A stretch of 64,000 bases of DNA from Phocaeicola plebeius DSM 17135 (GTDB lineage Bacteria; Bacteroidota; Bacteroidia; Bacteroidales; Bacteroidaceae). The notes below the pieces were generated by a model. That model saw only the letters and a program-made list of their open reading frames with translations, ran no database searches and was not told where the DNA came from. Positions 1 to 11,286 of this stretch are shown one piece after another; the first letter of the stretch is position 1, and the number at the start of each line of letters is the position of its first letter. The stretch is from the NCBI RefSeq assembly GCF_000187895.1, contig NZ_DS990134.1, forward strand, positions 558,001 through 622,000, in the 5' to 3' direction. Position numbers and translations under genes: made by a program.

Positions 1-2387
<2,387 letters not shown>

Positions 2388-2423
2388 TTAATGATTATAA
2401 TAAAAAATGATAACTATGTGTCT

Positions 2424-3404
2424 TTATTCACTCACCCACGCGGGGTTATGAGGGTGTGTCACCCTCGGGTTGTAATACATCTCCGTAGAATCGGGGATGC
2501 GGATCTGGTATTCTTTTCCACCGTGGTTAGGAAGAGAACTTCCTCTGAGCCAGGGGTTCATACTTTTCAGTAAGCTGAAATTGATGCCCTGACCTTTGGC
2601 AAATCGTGCCAGATCGTCGATGTCTTCTGTCACTTTTATGGTGCGATAAGGAATAGGCGGATACAGGTCGCTGGCTCTCAGGTGAAAACCGAAACGGGCT
2701 GGGTCAGTAAGCAGAAGCTTGACTGCCAGTATACGGTATACGTAACGGGAAGTTTCCTCCACTAAATAAAGGTCGAGTGCATTGTCTGTATATTGTTTCT
2801 CCTGTTGCTGGCTGATTCTTCCTTGTCCGGCATTGTAGGAAGCTGCTACTGTTTCCCAGTTGCCGAATTTGCGGTAAGCTTGTTTCAGGTACTTGCAGGC
2901 AGCCACGGTAGATTTCTCTACATGATAGCGTTCGTCTACATGATGATTGACTTCCAGACCGAATTCACGGGCGGTACCACTCATGAACTGCCATAATCCG
3001 GCGGCTCCCGCTCCCGACCGTGCCAGTGGGTTTACGTTGCTTTCGATAACCATCAGGTACTTGAAGTCATCGGGTACGCCTTGTTCCTTTAAGATTGATT
3101 CAATGATGGGGAAATAGCGGTTGGCTCTTTTGATGATTTGCAGGGAAGTGCTGTGCATGTAAGTAAATGCCATCAGTTCCCGGTCCATCCGTTCGCGTCG
3201 GTCATAGCGCGTCAGGTCTATTTCCGTGCCGCAAAAATTGATACTTTTAGGGACTTCGATACAGCTGTAAGCAGGGGAAGAAGACGGGGTTGTTTCGGTC
3301 TGCGCAGTGCAGGAGGTGGAAAACCCGGGTAGCAAGAAACCGGTTACAAATAGAGCGGTTGTTAATGATAAGGTATATAAGCGTTTTGTCAATTTCATAT
3401 TCAA
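2424..3404 (-). CDS. MltD-like lytic transglycosylase lipoprotein (SLT domain)
   Basis: A 326-residue peptidoglycan lytic transglycosylase of the SLT/goose-lysozyme fold. It should cleave the MurNAc-GlcNAc bond with formation of 1,6-anhydroMurNAc. The N-terminus is hydrophobic and a Cys follows at about residue 32 (GFSTSC), so it may be a lipoprotein or simply secreted. The catalytic Glu lies in VIESNVNPLARS, followed by the SLT signatures GAAGLWQFMSGTA and VAASYNAGQGRI. The C-terminal part (from about residue 255) is not a recognisable LysM repeat but resembles the tail of MltD-like Bacteroidetes proteins. It is followed at 39 bp by the GH2 gene on the same strand, probably by chance of orientation rather than pathway. 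A TATTTTTG box on the minus strand at 3443-3450 could be its promoter. Confidence 0.88.
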   Translation of the reverse strand: MNMKLTKRLYTLSLTTALFVTGFLLPGFSTSCTAQTETTPSSSPAYSCIEVPKSINFCGTEIDLTRYDRRERMDRELMAFTYMHSTSLQIIKRANRYFPIIESILKEQGVPDDFKYLMVIESNVNPLARSGAGAAGLWQFMSGTAREFGLEVNHHVDERYHVEKSTVAACKYLKQAYRKFGNWETVAASYNAGQGRISQQQEKQYTDNALDLYLVEETSRYVYRILAVKLLLTDPARFGFHLRASDLYPPIPYRTIKVTEDIDDLARFAKGQGINFSLLKSMNPWLRGSSLPNHGGKEYQIRIPDSTEMYYNPRVTHPHNPAWVSE

Positions 3405-3690
3405 GGTCTTCTTGTAACTGTCGGTTTCTTGTGAATCTGTGGCAAAAATAAGGACTTATTCATATAAGATAGGAGCACAAATTAGGCAAAAGTCAAGTAA
3501 AAATCGTTCAAAATAGCTTTGAATTTACTTAATTCCCCGTTTGGTTATGTGCATGCCTTTTCCGTTCTGAGCCTTTAAGGCACAAAAAATCAACAGCTTT
3601 TTGTTTAAAAATCGCTCTAAAATACGAAATAAACTTTTGGGAAACGCTACCTTTTTAATTTATTTCACAAAATCACATTCCGCTCAAAGA

Positions 3691-4158
3691 TTATTCTTCC
3701 ATGCGAAAACTTTTCAGGATAGTTTCAGGTGTTTTATCATTTTCCTGACGGTATACAATGGATATATAGAAGCCGCAGCTTCCGTCTTTTGCCAGCAGGT
3801 AACTGTAGACGCATTTCTCTTCTTCACAGTTTCCTTTGAGCTGCACGCCATGGAACTGGGGCAGCTCAAAAGGTTGTACGCTGCTTTGCGATGTCACTTC
3901 ATCGTCTGTGGCAATAGCCTTTAATTCCTGTCCTAATTCTTCTTTTTTCAGACCTTCTCCTTCCAGTAGTTGGATAGTGAGGTAATAGGTATCGTTCCCG
4001 GCAATGTATCCTTCGGAAGAATCATCTTCTACTACTAAGTCGGCTGGAGCCTGGAAAGAAACTCCATACGAACTCCATGTGGTGGTTTTCAGGTTTTGTG
4101 CAAACGCGGGAAGGACTACTGAAAAAAATGCAATCAGGGTTAAGAATAAATGTTTCAT
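3691..4158 (-). CDS. small secreted protein of unknown function
   Basis: A 155-residue protein with a clear signal peptide (MKHLFLTLIAFFSVVLPAFA, cut before QN), so it is periplasmic or exported. The mature part is mostly beta-strand in character. It has a possible structural Cys pair near residue 115 (CEEEKC) and another Cys at about residue 130 (GSCGFY). I recognise no family. Its start codon overlaps the stop of the DUF2007 gene by four bases (4155-4158), so the two are translationally coupled and co-expressed. The following 286 bp up to the transglycosylase hold no gene or clear terminator. Confidence 0.75.
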   Translation of the reverse strand: MKHLFLTLIAFFSVVLPAFAQNLKTTTWSSYGVSFQAPADLVVEDDSSEGYIAGNDTYYLTIQLLEGEGLKKEELGQELKAIATDDEVTSQSSVQPFELPQFHGVQLKGNCEEEKCVYSYLLAKDGSCGFYISIVYRQENDKTPETILKSFRMEE

Positions 4159-4388
4159 ACTTTTCGTTCGGCTACTACTTTTCGTGCATATATTTCTTCT
4201 TCCTTATTAACCAGCACGCATACGGAACCTCCTCCATAGGAAGAAGTTACGGCAGACAATGGCGTTTCATCTTTTAGCATGGCATCCACACCGGCAGACT
4301 TTAATAAGCCCTTTATCAATTCAGCTTCCCAGAGATCTCCTCTGAAAACTTCAGTCAATGAATCGTAATTTTTCGCTTCCATAGTCAC
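4155..4388 (-). CDS. DUF2007-family small protein
   Basis: A 77-residue cytoplasmic protein with the layout of the DUF2007 (putative signal-transducing) family: an N-terminal FRGDLWEAELIKGLLKSAGV segment, then a beta-rich part ending in a short helix with SVCVLVNKEEEIYARKVV. The family resembles the ferredoxin-like ACT/GlnB fold and its function is not established. It is the first gene of a two-gene unit with the secreted protein downstream (overlap of four bases). It is divergent from proA; the 192-bp region between them holds the proA promoter. Confidence 0.78.
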   Translation of the reverse strand: MTMEAKNYDSLTEVFRGDLWEAELIKGLLKSAGVDAMLKDETPLSAVTSSYGGGSVCVLVNKEEEIYARKVVAERKV

Positions 4389-4521
4389 ATGTTTTAAGGG
4401 TTAATAAATCAGAAGTTTTCTCTCTCTCTTATTTATTTCAAAGATAAGAAACTTTCGGGAATAAATATTCAGTTTGGGGATATATTTCTTATGAAATGGC
4501 AGATTATTTTGGCGTTTGTGC

Positions 4522-4551
4522 TTTGAAACTTTGTGTGAAATTGTATTTTTG
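4522..4551 (+). promoter_or_regulatory. proA promoter (Bacteroidetes type)
   Basis: TTTG at 4522-4525, an 18-bp spacer, then TATTTTTG at 4544-4551. This fits the Bacteroidetes -33/-7 pattern. The expected start of transcription is about 20-25 bp upstream of the proA ATG. Confidence 0.6.
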
Positions 4552-4580
4552 CGATAATTTGCAATCTGAATAAAACAATT

Positions 4581-5831
4581 ATGAATCTGAATGAAACTTT
4601 TAAGGCGGTTCGGGCTGCATCTCGTAAGTTGGCGATGCTGGATGCGCAGACCATCAATACGGTGTTATGTGCCGTGGCCGATAAGATAGAAGAAAAAACG
4701 GATGTACTGCTGAAAGCCAATCAGGAGGACTTGCAGCGAATGGAGACGTTCAATCCGAAATATGACCGCTTGAAACTGACGCCGGAACGGCTGGAAGGAA
4801 TAGCTGCCGATATGCGCCAGGTGGCTTCGTTGCCTTCACCGTTAGGAGTTGTGAGAGAAGCTTATACGGTGCCCAGCGGACTTCGTTTACAGAAGGTGAG
4901 CGTGCCGTTTGGGGTGATAGGAGTAATTTATGAGGCGCGTCCGAATGTCAGTTTTGATGTGTTTGCCTTGTGCCTGAAGAGTGGAAATGCGTCTATTCTG
5001 AAGGGTGGAAGTGATGCCGATGCCTCCAACCGTGCCATTGTGCAGCTGATTCATGAGGTATTGGATGAGTTTGGTATCGATTCGCACGTTGTGGAACTGT
5101 TGCCTTCTACCCGTGAGGCGACAGAAGCGCTTCTGCATGCAGAAGGTTGGGTAGATTTAATCATTCCTCGTGGCAGTAGCAACCTGATTCAATATGTACG
5201 TCATGAAGCGACCGTACCAGTCATTGAAACAGGAGCCGGAATCTGTCATACGTATTTCGACAAGGCGGGTGATTTAACCAAAGGAGCCGCCATTGTCAAT
5301 AATGCCAAGACGCGCAGGGTAAGTGTCTGCAATGCCATGGACTGTCTGCTGTTGCATCAGGCACGTTTGGCCGATTTGCCGGTATTGTGTGCTCCCTTGA
5401 TGAAGAGTAGAGTAATTCTTTATGCAGATGAACCGGCTTATCAGGCTTTGGAAGGAAACTATCCGGCAGAATTGTTGCAGCCTGCTACTTTGGAAAGTTA
5501 CGGCACCGAGTTCTTAGACTATAAGATGGCCATCAAAACGGTGGATGATGTAGCAGATGCTGTAACGCATATTTATACATACGGTTCCGGACATAGTGAG
5601 TGCATCGTGACAGAGGATAAAGAAGCGGCTGCTTTCTTTACTCGGGCAGTGGATGCGGCCTGTGTCTATGTCAATGCGCCGACTTCGTTTACCGATGGGG
5701 CTCAGTTTGGTTTGGGAGCAGAAATAGGTATCAGTACCCAGAAACTGCATGCCCGTGGTCCGATGGGATTAAGGGAGATGACTACTTACAAGTGGATTGT
5801 GGAAGGTGACGGACAGGTTCGAAAAAAATGA
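4581..5831 (+). CDS. proA: gamma-glutamyl phosphate reductase
   Basis: The 416-residue enzyme reduces gamma-glutamyl phosphate to glutamate semialdehyde with NADPH, the second step of proline synthesis. It has the aldehyde dehydrogenase fold in full length. Visible hallmarks are the cofactor-side [11 protein letters not shown] segment, [11 protein letters not shown], the [10 protein letters not shown] loop, the catalytic Cys222 in [10 protein letters not shown], and the C-terminal [16 protein letters not shown] typical of ProA. The usual partner proB (glutamate 5-kinase) is not next to it. The next gene is an ornithine-type carbamoyltransferase 72 bp downstream, so the pair sits at the proline/arginine branch from glutamate. 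In related genomes proB is often just upstream; here the space upstream is taken by a divergent unit. Confidence 0.97.
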   Translation: MNLNETFKAVRAASRKLAMLDAQTINTVLCAVADKIEEKTDVLLKANQEDLQRMETFNPKYDRLKLTPERLEGIAADMRQVASLPSPLGVVREAYTVPSGLRLQKVSVPFGVIGVIYEARPNVSFDVFALCLKSGNASILKGGSDADASNRAIVQLIHEVLDEFGIDSHVVELLPSTREATEALLHAEGWVDLIIPRGSSNLIQYVRHEATVPVIETGAGICHTYFDKAGDLTKGAAIVNNAKTRRVSVCNAMDCLLLHQARLADLPVLCAPLMKSRVILYADEPAYQALEGNYPAELLQPATLESYGTEFLDYKMAIKTVDDVADAVTHIYTYGSGHSECIVTEDKEAAAFFTRAVDAACVYVNAPTSFTDGAQFGLGAEIGISTQKLHARGPMGLREMTTYKWIVEGDGQVRKK

Positions 5832-5862
5832 ATAAAATAAGCGGTGTGTTGTATTTTTATAG

Positions 5863-5870
5863 TATATTTG
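5863..5870 (+). promoter_or_regulatory. possible -7 box of the carbamoyltransferase gene
   Basis: TATATTTG lies 34 bp before the ATG at 5904, but no good TTTG is found 19-21 bp upstream. The gene may be partly served by read-through from proA. Confidence 0.35.
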
Positions 5871-5903
5871 CGAGGAAAAATAAATTAATATACAATTTTG
5901 CGT

Positions 5904-6866
5904 ATGAGAACTTATACCAATGTATTCGATTTGGGCGATTTAAAAACCGCCTTGGCAGAAGCGTTTGAAATCAAGAACGACCGTTATAAATATGAAGCGT
6001 TGGGCAAGCATAAGACTTGTCTGCTTATTTTCTTTAACAATAGTTTGCGTACGCGTCTGAGCACGCAGAAGGCTGCCCGTAATTTGGGTATGGATGTCAT
6101 CGTGCTGGATGTGAATCAGGGTGCCTGGAAACTGGAAACTGAGCGTGGCGTGATTATGGATGGTGACAAGAGTGAGCATCTGCTGGAGGCTATTCCGGTA
6201 ATGGCTTCTTATTGTGATGTGATTGGTGTACGCTCTTTCGCGCGATTTGAAAGTCGGGAAGATGATTATACAGAGAAGATTCTGAATCAGTTTATTCAGT
6301 ATTCCGGTAAACCGGTTTTCTCTATGGAGGCGGCTACAGGACATCCTTTGCAGGCATTTGCTGATTTGATTACGATTGAAGAATACAAGCGTACCGAACG
6401 TCCGAAAGTGGTTTTGACGTGGGCACCTCATCCGCGTGCACTTCCGCAGGCAGTACCCAACTCGTTTGCTGATTTCATGAATGAGGCAGATGTGGACTTT
6501 GTGATTACTCATCCGCAGGGTTATGAACTCGATCCGAAATTCGTGCGTGGAGCAAAGGTTGAGTATGATCAGAAGAAAGCTTTTGAAGGTGCAGACTTTA
6601 TTTATGCGAAAAACTGGGCTTGTCCGGGTGTGACTTGTCCGGAAGATTATGGAAAGATCCTGAGCAAGGACATGAGCTGGACAGTAGATACCGAACACAT
6701 GTCGTGGACCAACAATGCGTTCTTTATGCACTGCCTGCCGGTACGTCGTAACATGATTGTAACGGATGATGTGATTGAAGCTCCGACTTCACTGGTGATT
6801 CCAGAAGCAGCCAACCGTGAGATTTCTGCTACGGTGGTATTGAAACGTATGCTGCAAAGTCTGTAA
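5904..6866 (+). CDS. argF': N-succinylornithine-type carbamoyltransferase (ArgF')
   Basis: A 320-residue transcarbamylase of the Bacteroidetes arginine pathway, which works on N-succinyl- (or N-acetyl-) ornithine rather than free ornithine. The carbamoyl phosphate loop is SLRTRLSTQKA (residues 47-57); the substrate side has PHPRALPQAVPNSF; the C-terminal motif is HCLPVRRN with His276 and Cys277. I chose ATG 5904 over the in-frame TTG at 5898: it gives the same N-terminal length as the B. fragilis enzyme as I remember it (...DLGDLK near residue 10). Odd point: residue 90 is Ser (codon 6171-6173, in GDKSEHL), whereas published work on the B. fragilis enzyme names Pro90 as the residue that sets succinyl preference. 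Specificity therefore needs testing. A bidirectional terminator follows. Confidence 0.92.
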   Translation: MRTYTNVFDLGDLKTALAEAFEIKNDRYKYEALGKHKTCLLIFFNNSLRTRLSTQKAARNLGMDVIVLDVNQGAWKLETERGVIMDGDKSEHLLEAIPVMASYCDVIGVRSFARFESREDDYTEKILNQFIQYSGKPVFSMEAATGHPLQAFADLITIEEYKRTERPKVVLTWAPHPRALPQAVPNSFADFMNEADVDFVITHPQGYELDPKFVRGAKVEYDQKKAFEGADFIYAKNWACPGVTCPEDYGKILSKDMSWTVDTEHMSWTNNAFFMHCLPVRRNMIVTDDVIEAPTSLVIPEAANREISATVVLKRMLQSL

Positions 6867-6888
6867 TCAGATAGAGTTTACATAAAAA

Positions 6889-6928
6889 TGCCGTGATATA
6901 GAGAGCAGGACTCTTTTATATCACGGTA
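6889..6928. terminator. hairpin between convergent genes
   Basis: The arms CCGTGATATA (6891-6900) and TATATCACGG (6917-6926) pair perfectly and extend outwards by weaker pairs. The hairpin lies between the end of the carbamoyltransferase gene (plus) and the end of the rhodanese gene (minus) and can serve both. Confidence 0.65.
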
Positions 6929-6949
6929 TTCTTGTTGTAAATAAGAAGG

Positions 6950-7348
6950 TTATTGTTCGATTTCTTTACCCAATTCTTTCCAGTTGTCGAAACCTTTGTC
7001 CAGGTTGTACACCTTAAATCCTTTTTTGACCAGTATCTTTGCGGCATTCCGGCTTCGGCGACCGCTTTTGCAATATACAGCAATGGTTTGTTCCGGGTTC
7101 AGCAACTCATCCGCATTGGCTGAGAAACTTTCATCCAGTACGTTGATGTTGAGGCTTCTGGGAATATGTCCTTCGCTGTATTCAGCTACGGTTCTTACGT
7201 CTACAATCTGTATCTGTTCATTTCCGATAAAGCCTTCGAATTCATCGGCAGATACGTTCTTGAAGTCGTCGTTTGATTTCCCTTTGCATGCCATCATGGC
7301 TACGGCAAACATGCATATAAAGAACATGAAGTAAATAGTCTTGATCAT
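6950..7348 (-). CDS. rhodanese-domain lipoprotein
   Basis: A single-domain rhodanese (about 132 residues) carried on a lipoprotein signal peptide (MIKTIYFMFFICMFAVAMMAC, lipidated Cys21), so it is anchored in the periplasm. The domain shows IVDVRTVAEYSEGHIPRSLN, the catalytic Cys93 in the loop VYCKSGRRSRNA, and the closing GFDNW helix. An intact active-site Cys suggests a real sulfurtransferase or persulfide carrier rather than a regulatory dead domain. I chose ATG 7348 because it directly starts the signal peptide; an in-frame ATG at 7375 would add nine residues and overlap the NigD-like gene. Last gene of a minus-strand run that begins with the PASTA protein. Confidence 0.87.
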   Translation of the reverse strand: MIKTIYFMFFICMFAVAMMACKGKSNDDFKNVSADEFEGFIGNEQIQIVDVRTVAEYSEGHIPRSLNINVLDESFSANADELLNPEQTIAVYCKSGRRSRNAAKILVKKGFKVYNLDKGFDNWKELGKEIEQ

Positions 7349-7358
7349 AAATGTAGTT

Positions 7359-8024
7359 TTAGTAAGTAAATTCATAGCTTACAAAGCCTTTTTCGTAGGT
7401 GTTGATGCGAAGCACAACTTTGTCGCCCTGAGTCAGTTGTCCTTCGTAGGCCCACAGAGGAATGGAAAGATAACTCTTGCGGGTGAATGCCTCATAATCT
7501 CCGTTTTGGTTGTGGTAGAGTGTCAGATGGAGTGTCCGGCTTCCGTCGCCGTTATCTGAGATACCTTCGTCGATGAAGTGAAAAATATGGCTTTTTTCTT
7601 TAGCCATAGGCAACAGAATCAGGTTGATATAGTTCCCTGATTTCCATACACTCTGAATATCCAACGGGTCAGTCTTGGCGGTCGCTTCCGGCAGTTTGTC
7701 CACTGTGACCGGTTTCACGGCAATAATAAGCTGGCAGGAATAGAGCAGGGCAGTCGCTTGTCCCTTATCTGCTGATTCTTTTGGCTCATAGATGGACACA
7801 CTCCTGTAGATAGAGTCAGGAGTCAGGCCGTCCAGGCCTTCCCGATTGAGAATCTCCAGGCTCTCTCCTTTGTCTGTAATCAGTTTTTGTAGTGTACCGT
7901 TTTCATCTGTGGCCGCATCAATAAAAGTTGTGATTACATTGGGATAGACATATTCATCTTCTTTGCATGCCCCTAAAAGGAGTATGCAAAGAAGACTGTA
8001 TAAGATGACGCCAAATTTTTTCAT
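7359..8024 (-). CDS. NigD-like lipoprotein
   Basis: A 221-residue protein with lipoprotein signal MKKFGVILYSLLCILLLGAC (Cys20). The mature part resembles the NigD-like family of Bacteroides, an outer-membrane or periplasmic beta-sandwich protein named after a bacteriocin-linked operon but widespread with no settled role. Hallmarks seen are the TPDSIYRSVSIYEP segment, the NYINLILLP strand and the closing GDKVVLRINTYEKGFVSYEF strand. Its start overlaps the end of the acyltransferase gene by four bases, so it is translationally coupled to it. Confidence 0.75.
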   Translation of the reverse strand: MKKFGVILYSLLCILLLGACKEDEYVYPNVITTFIDAATDENGTLQKLITDKGESLEILNREGLDGLTPDSIYRSVSIYEPKESADKGQATALLYSCQLIIAVKPVTVDKLPEATAKTDPLDIQSVWKSGNYINLILLPMAKEKSHIFHFIDEGISDNGDGSRTLHLTLYHNQNGDYEAFTRKSYLSIPLWAYEGQLTQGDKVVLRINTYEKGFVSYEFTY

Positions 8025-9175
8025 TGTGCGATGGCCTTCAAGTGATTGATAGCCGGATTGGCGTACATGGTCAGGATTCGCTGGCGCAGGAAGCCTTCGT
8101 CCTTATTCGGAAGCTGAATCAGGTCCAGCTTCTTTTGCAGGTAAGCTTCAAAGCGCTTCTTTTCTTCCGGAGTATATTTCTCGGCAAATGTTTCTGTGCC
8201 ATTCAGTAGGTCGCAAGCCACATAATTACCCGGATAAAGTCGGTAGTTACGGTGGATATGCTTGTCAATCAGTGTAGAAACCTGAGTGAAAACTTCCGTT
8301 TTAGGCAAGCCTCTGAGCGCTTCCAGTTCTTCGTTGATGCAAGGTCCAGTCTGGAAGTGTACACGTCCCTTGTAACCGAAGATACCTGTTTGCATATTGG
8401 TCAGGTCGTCTGCCTGGCTCTTCTTGAATGTTTCCGAGTCTCTCTTCTGCTGCATCTCTTTGGCTTTCAGGAAATCACACGGATCGTATTCGTACGATAA
8501 GGCTACTGGTACGATGTGCAGTTCCTTCAGTCGGTCGATGATGTCGCCTTCCCCTCCCATGGCCAGCATTTTCAGTACGCTGTCCTGTGTGCGGTCGTTG
8601 GAGTCTTTCGCACGGCCTTCACGTTGTGCTATCCACACATTCTCCTGCTTTTGTGTTACGGCAAAGTGAATGTATCGTGACATGCGTGCAGATGATTCCA
8701 GCATTTGTCGCATGCTCAGAGCACGCTGTACGATGAACGACTTGTTCACTCGCACCAGTTTCTTTATCCACGGATAAATAAGCAGGTTATCTCCGATGGC
8801 GATTTCTACGGTGGTAGGGAAACCGTTGTCCAGCAAGCCTACTGAAAGAAATCCCGGGTCGAGTACAATGTCACGGTGATTGGAAATAAACGTATAGCTC
8901 TGGTTCTTGTCAGGAAGCGAAGAAGCATCCATGTCGAAACCGTCACTATGCTGTTGCATGATATCGTGCAACAGCTTGTGGAAAAACGCTTTCTGTACGT
9001 CCAGGTTAGTCTTGCAGTGGCGCAATTGTGCGGCAAGCATTTCCAAAGGAACATTCGGCATCACCGATTGGATGACAGCCTGAAAGTCTTTGTCAGAAAG
9101 TAATTCCTCGAATATCTGTGGAAGTTCTTCGGGGGTATACGGACGAATGTCGTCAAATTCTGCAGGTATGTTCAT
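8021..9175 (-). CDS. PlsC/PlsB-like acyltransferase
   Basis: A 384-residue membrane-lipid type acyltransferase, probably acylating a glycerol phosphate or lysolipid at the inner membrane. An N-terminal helical region precedes the acyltransferase core. The core motif is FISNHRDIVLDPGF with His100 and Asp106; further blocks are the REGRAKDSND stretch and the IVPVALSYEYDPCDF block near the end of the domain. The His and Asp are separated by five residues (H-x5-D) instead of the usual four. I chose ATG 9175 because the upstream ATG at 9232 would overlap ddl by 20 bp and add a non-conserved tail. The gene sits between ddl and the NigD-like gene in a run of envelope genes, which fits a role in envelope lipid synthesis. 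Confidence 0.82.
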   Translation of the reverse strand: MNIPAEFDDIRPYTPEELPQIFEELLSDKDFQAVIQSVMPNVPLEMLAAQLRHCKTNLDVQKAFFHKLLHDIMQQHSDGFDMDASSLPDKNQSYTFISNHRDIVLDPGFLSVGLLDNGFPTTVEIAIGDNLLIYPWIKKLVRVNKSFIVQRALSMRQMLESSARMSRYIHFAVTQKQENVWIAQREGRAKDSNDRTQDSVLKMLAMGGEGDIIDRLKELHIVPVALSYEYDPCDFLKAKEMQQKRDSETFKKSQADDLTNMQTGIFGYKGRVHFQTGPCINEELEALRGLPKTEVFTQVSTLIDKHIHRNYRLYPGNYVACDLLNGTETFAEKYTPEEKKRFEAYLQKKLDLIQLPNKDEGFLRQRILTMYANPAINHLKAIAQ

Positions 9176-9212
9176 GATGTTGAGTGACTTTGTTCTTTCC
9201 AAAGATACAAAA

Positions 9213-10190
9213 TTAATTGAAATGGTCTTCAATAATATCGGTCATAACGTCCTTGATATCCAGACCGGCAGCCCGTACCTGTTGCGGAATGAAGCTGGTG
9301 GCCGTCATTCCCGGAGTGGTATTGATTTCGAGCATATTGATTTTTTCACCTTCTGTGATGATATAATCCACGCGCACGATACCCTTGCATCCCAGTATGT
9401 CGTAGATGGCAGATGTCAGTTGCTGTACGCGGCTGGTCAATTCCGGACTGAGACGAGCCGGTGTGATTTCTGTTACTTCACCTTTGTATTTGGCGTTGTA
9501 ATCGAAGAATTCATTCTGGCTGACCACTTCCGTGATAGGGAATACCACTTCATTTTTCTTTGTTTTGTAGCATCCGTTGGCCAGTTCGATACCGTCCATG
9601 AAAGCTTCAATCATCACATCATCCGACTCTTTGAAAGCTGCTTCCAAAGCCGGCTGAATCTGTTCCTTTGTTTTTACCTTTGTCACACCGAAGCTGGAAC
9701 CGCTGGCATTAGGCTTGATGAAGCAAGGCAAGCCGATTTTTGCGATGACATCCTCATCACTGATGCCGTGACGTTTGTTTACCAGCATGGATTCAGCTAC
9801 CCGTACACCGAATCCCTTCAGGTACTGGTTTAAGGTGAATTTGCTGAAAGTCAGTGCGGAAACCAGCACGTCGCAGGTAGAATAAGGAATACCTAACAGT
9901 TCAAAATATCCTTGCAGGATACCATTCTCTCCCGGAGTTCCGTGGATGGTAATATAGGCAAAGTCGGGTATGATTTTCTGTCCATGATCCATGAAACTGA
10001 AGTCATTCTTATCCACTTGTGCACGGCTGCCGTCGGAAAGAATCGCTTCCCAGCGTGCTTTAGTCAGTTCCACGATATAGAGGGTATATTTGTCCTGATC
10101 GATAAAAGAGTAGATACCCTCTGCACTTTTCATGGAGACTCCATGTTCAGATGAGTCTCCTCCTGCTACAATCGCAATTGTACGTTTCAT
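9213..10190 (-). CDS. ddl: D-alanine--D-alanine ligase
   Basis: The 325-residue ATP-grasp enzyme joins two D-Ala residues for the peptidoglycan stem peptide. Visible blocks are the N-terminal IVAGGDSSEHGVSMKSA, the YITIHGTPGENGILQGYFE loop, the ATP-binding CFIKPNASGSSFGVTKV segment and the metal-binding RVDYIITEGEKINMLEINT end. All expected parts are present and length is normal. It starts 5 bp after the end of the pseudouridine synthase gene, as part of a tight run starting with the PASTA protein. The order PASTA protein, RluD-like, Ddl, acyltransferase is one I know from other Bacteroides genomes. Confidence 0.97.
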   Translation of the reverse strand: MKRTIAIVAGGDSSEHGVSMKSAEGIYSFIDQDKYTLYIVELTKARWEAILSDGSRAQVDKNDFSFMDHGQKIIPDFAYITIHGTPGENGILQGYFELLGIPYSTCDVLVSALTFSKFTLNQYLKGFGVRVAESMLVNKRHGISDEDVIAKIGLPCFIKPNASGSSFGVTKVKTKEQIQPALEAAFKESDDVMIEAFMDGIELANGCYKTKKNEVVFPITEVVSQNEFFDYNAKYKGEVTEITPARLSPELTSRVQQLTSAIYDILGCKGIVRVDYIITEGEKINMLEINTTPGMTATSFIPQQVRAAGLDIKDVMTDIIEDHFN

Positions 10191-10195
10191 AGTTG

Positions 10196-11266
10196 TTATT
10201 CTCTGTTACTGATATACGTTCTCCATCGTTCCAGCAGGCAGGTCATATCCTCGGGCAGTTCGGAAGTGAAGAACATTTCCTCTCCTGTGCGAGGGTGTAC
10301 AAAGCCCAGTGTCTTGGCATGCAGTGCCTGACGGGGACAGATTTCGAAACAGTTGTTTACAAATTGTTTGTATTTGCTGAAATGAGTTCCTTTTAAGATT
10401 TCGTGACCACCGTAACGTTCATCATTAAACAAGGTATGACCGATGTGTTTCATGTGTACACGAATCTGATGGGTACGCCCGGTTTCGAGTACGCACTTTA
10501 CCAGTGTGACATACCCCAATCGTTCCAATACCTGATAATGTGTTACGGCGTGTTTACCTTGTTCCGGGTCGGACATGACAGCCATCTGCATCCGGTCGCG
10601 CGGATTGCGTCCGATGTTGCCGGTAATGGTACCTTCATCTTGTTCTACAATCCCCCAGACCAGCGCGTTGTATTCACGCTTGGTTGTCTTGTTGTAAAAC
10701 TGAAGTCCCAGACTTGTTTTTGCATCGGGTGTTTTGGCCACCACCAATAGTCCTGAGGTATCCTTGTCAATGCGGTGCACCAGTCCCACTTGCGGGTCAT
10801 TCGGGTTATAGGTCGGGACGTCGCGCAGATGCCATGCGATGGCATTGACCAGAGTACCGTGGTAATTTCCACATCCCGGGTGTACTACCAACCCCGCAGG
10901 CTTGTTGATGACCATCAGGTCATCGTCCTCATATACAATATTTAGTGGAATATCTTCCGGAATAATGTCATTCTCATAGCGCGGGCGGTCCATCATAACG
11001 GTCAGCACATCCAGCGGCTTGACCTTGTAGCTGCTTTTCACCGGTTTCCCATTGGCCATAACAAAGCCGTTGTCGGCTGCCATCTGGATCCGGTTGCGCG
11101 ACGCGTTGACAATTCGCTCAAATAAATACTTGTCGATGCGGACAGGAGCCTGTCCTTTATCTACCACCGTACGGAAATGCTCATACAATTCAGGCTCACC
11201 CTGAATCGGCTCGATATCGTCTGGCGCTTCTCCGTCCAGTTCGTAATCAATCAAATCCTCTGCCAT
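10196..11266 (-). CDS. RluD-family 23S rRNA pseudouridine synthase
   Basis: A 356-residue pseudouridine synthase of the RluA/RluD family. Residues about 40-95 form an S4 RNA-binding domain (RIDKYLFERIVNASRNRIQ). The catalytic Asp167 lies in GLVHRIDKDTSGLLVVAKT. The C-terminal blocks ALVWG and ETGRTHQIRVHMKHIGHTL are typical of the family. The likely substrate is uridines of helix 69 in 23S rRNA, by family only. An acidic N-terminal tail (EDLIDYELDGEAPDDIEP) precedes the S4 domain. It is 20 bp downstream of the PASTA gene and 5 bp upstream of ddl. Confidence 0.93.
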   Translation of the reverse strand: MAEDLIDYELDGEAPDDIEPIQGEPELYEHFRTVVDKGQAPVRIDKYLFERIVNASRNRIQMAADNGFVMANGKPVKSSYKVKPLDVLTVMMDRPRYENDIIPEDIPLNIVYEDDDLMVINKPAGLVVHPGCGNYHGTLVNAIAWHLRDVPTYNPNDPQVGLVHRIDKDTSGLLVVAKTPDAKTSLGLQFYNKTTKREYNALVWGIVEQDEGTITGNIGRNPRDRMQMAVMSDPEQGKHAVTHYQVLERLGYVTLVKCVLETGRTHQIRVHMKHIGHTLFNDERYGGHEILKGTHFSKYKQFVNNCFEICPRQALHAKTLGFVHPRTGEEMFFTSELPEDMTCLLERWRTYISNRE

Positions 11267-11286
11267 CTTTGTTTAGGGGGTTAGAT

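Noticed and set aside
5898-5903. TTG as start of the carbamoyltransferase
   Set aside because: ATG 5904 gives the length of the B. fragilis enzyme and the box at 5863-5870 fits either, so the ATG is simpler.
5940-6731. A 263-codon open frame antisense to the carbamoyltransferase
   Set aside because: Composition and lack of motifs show it is a shadow of the real gene.
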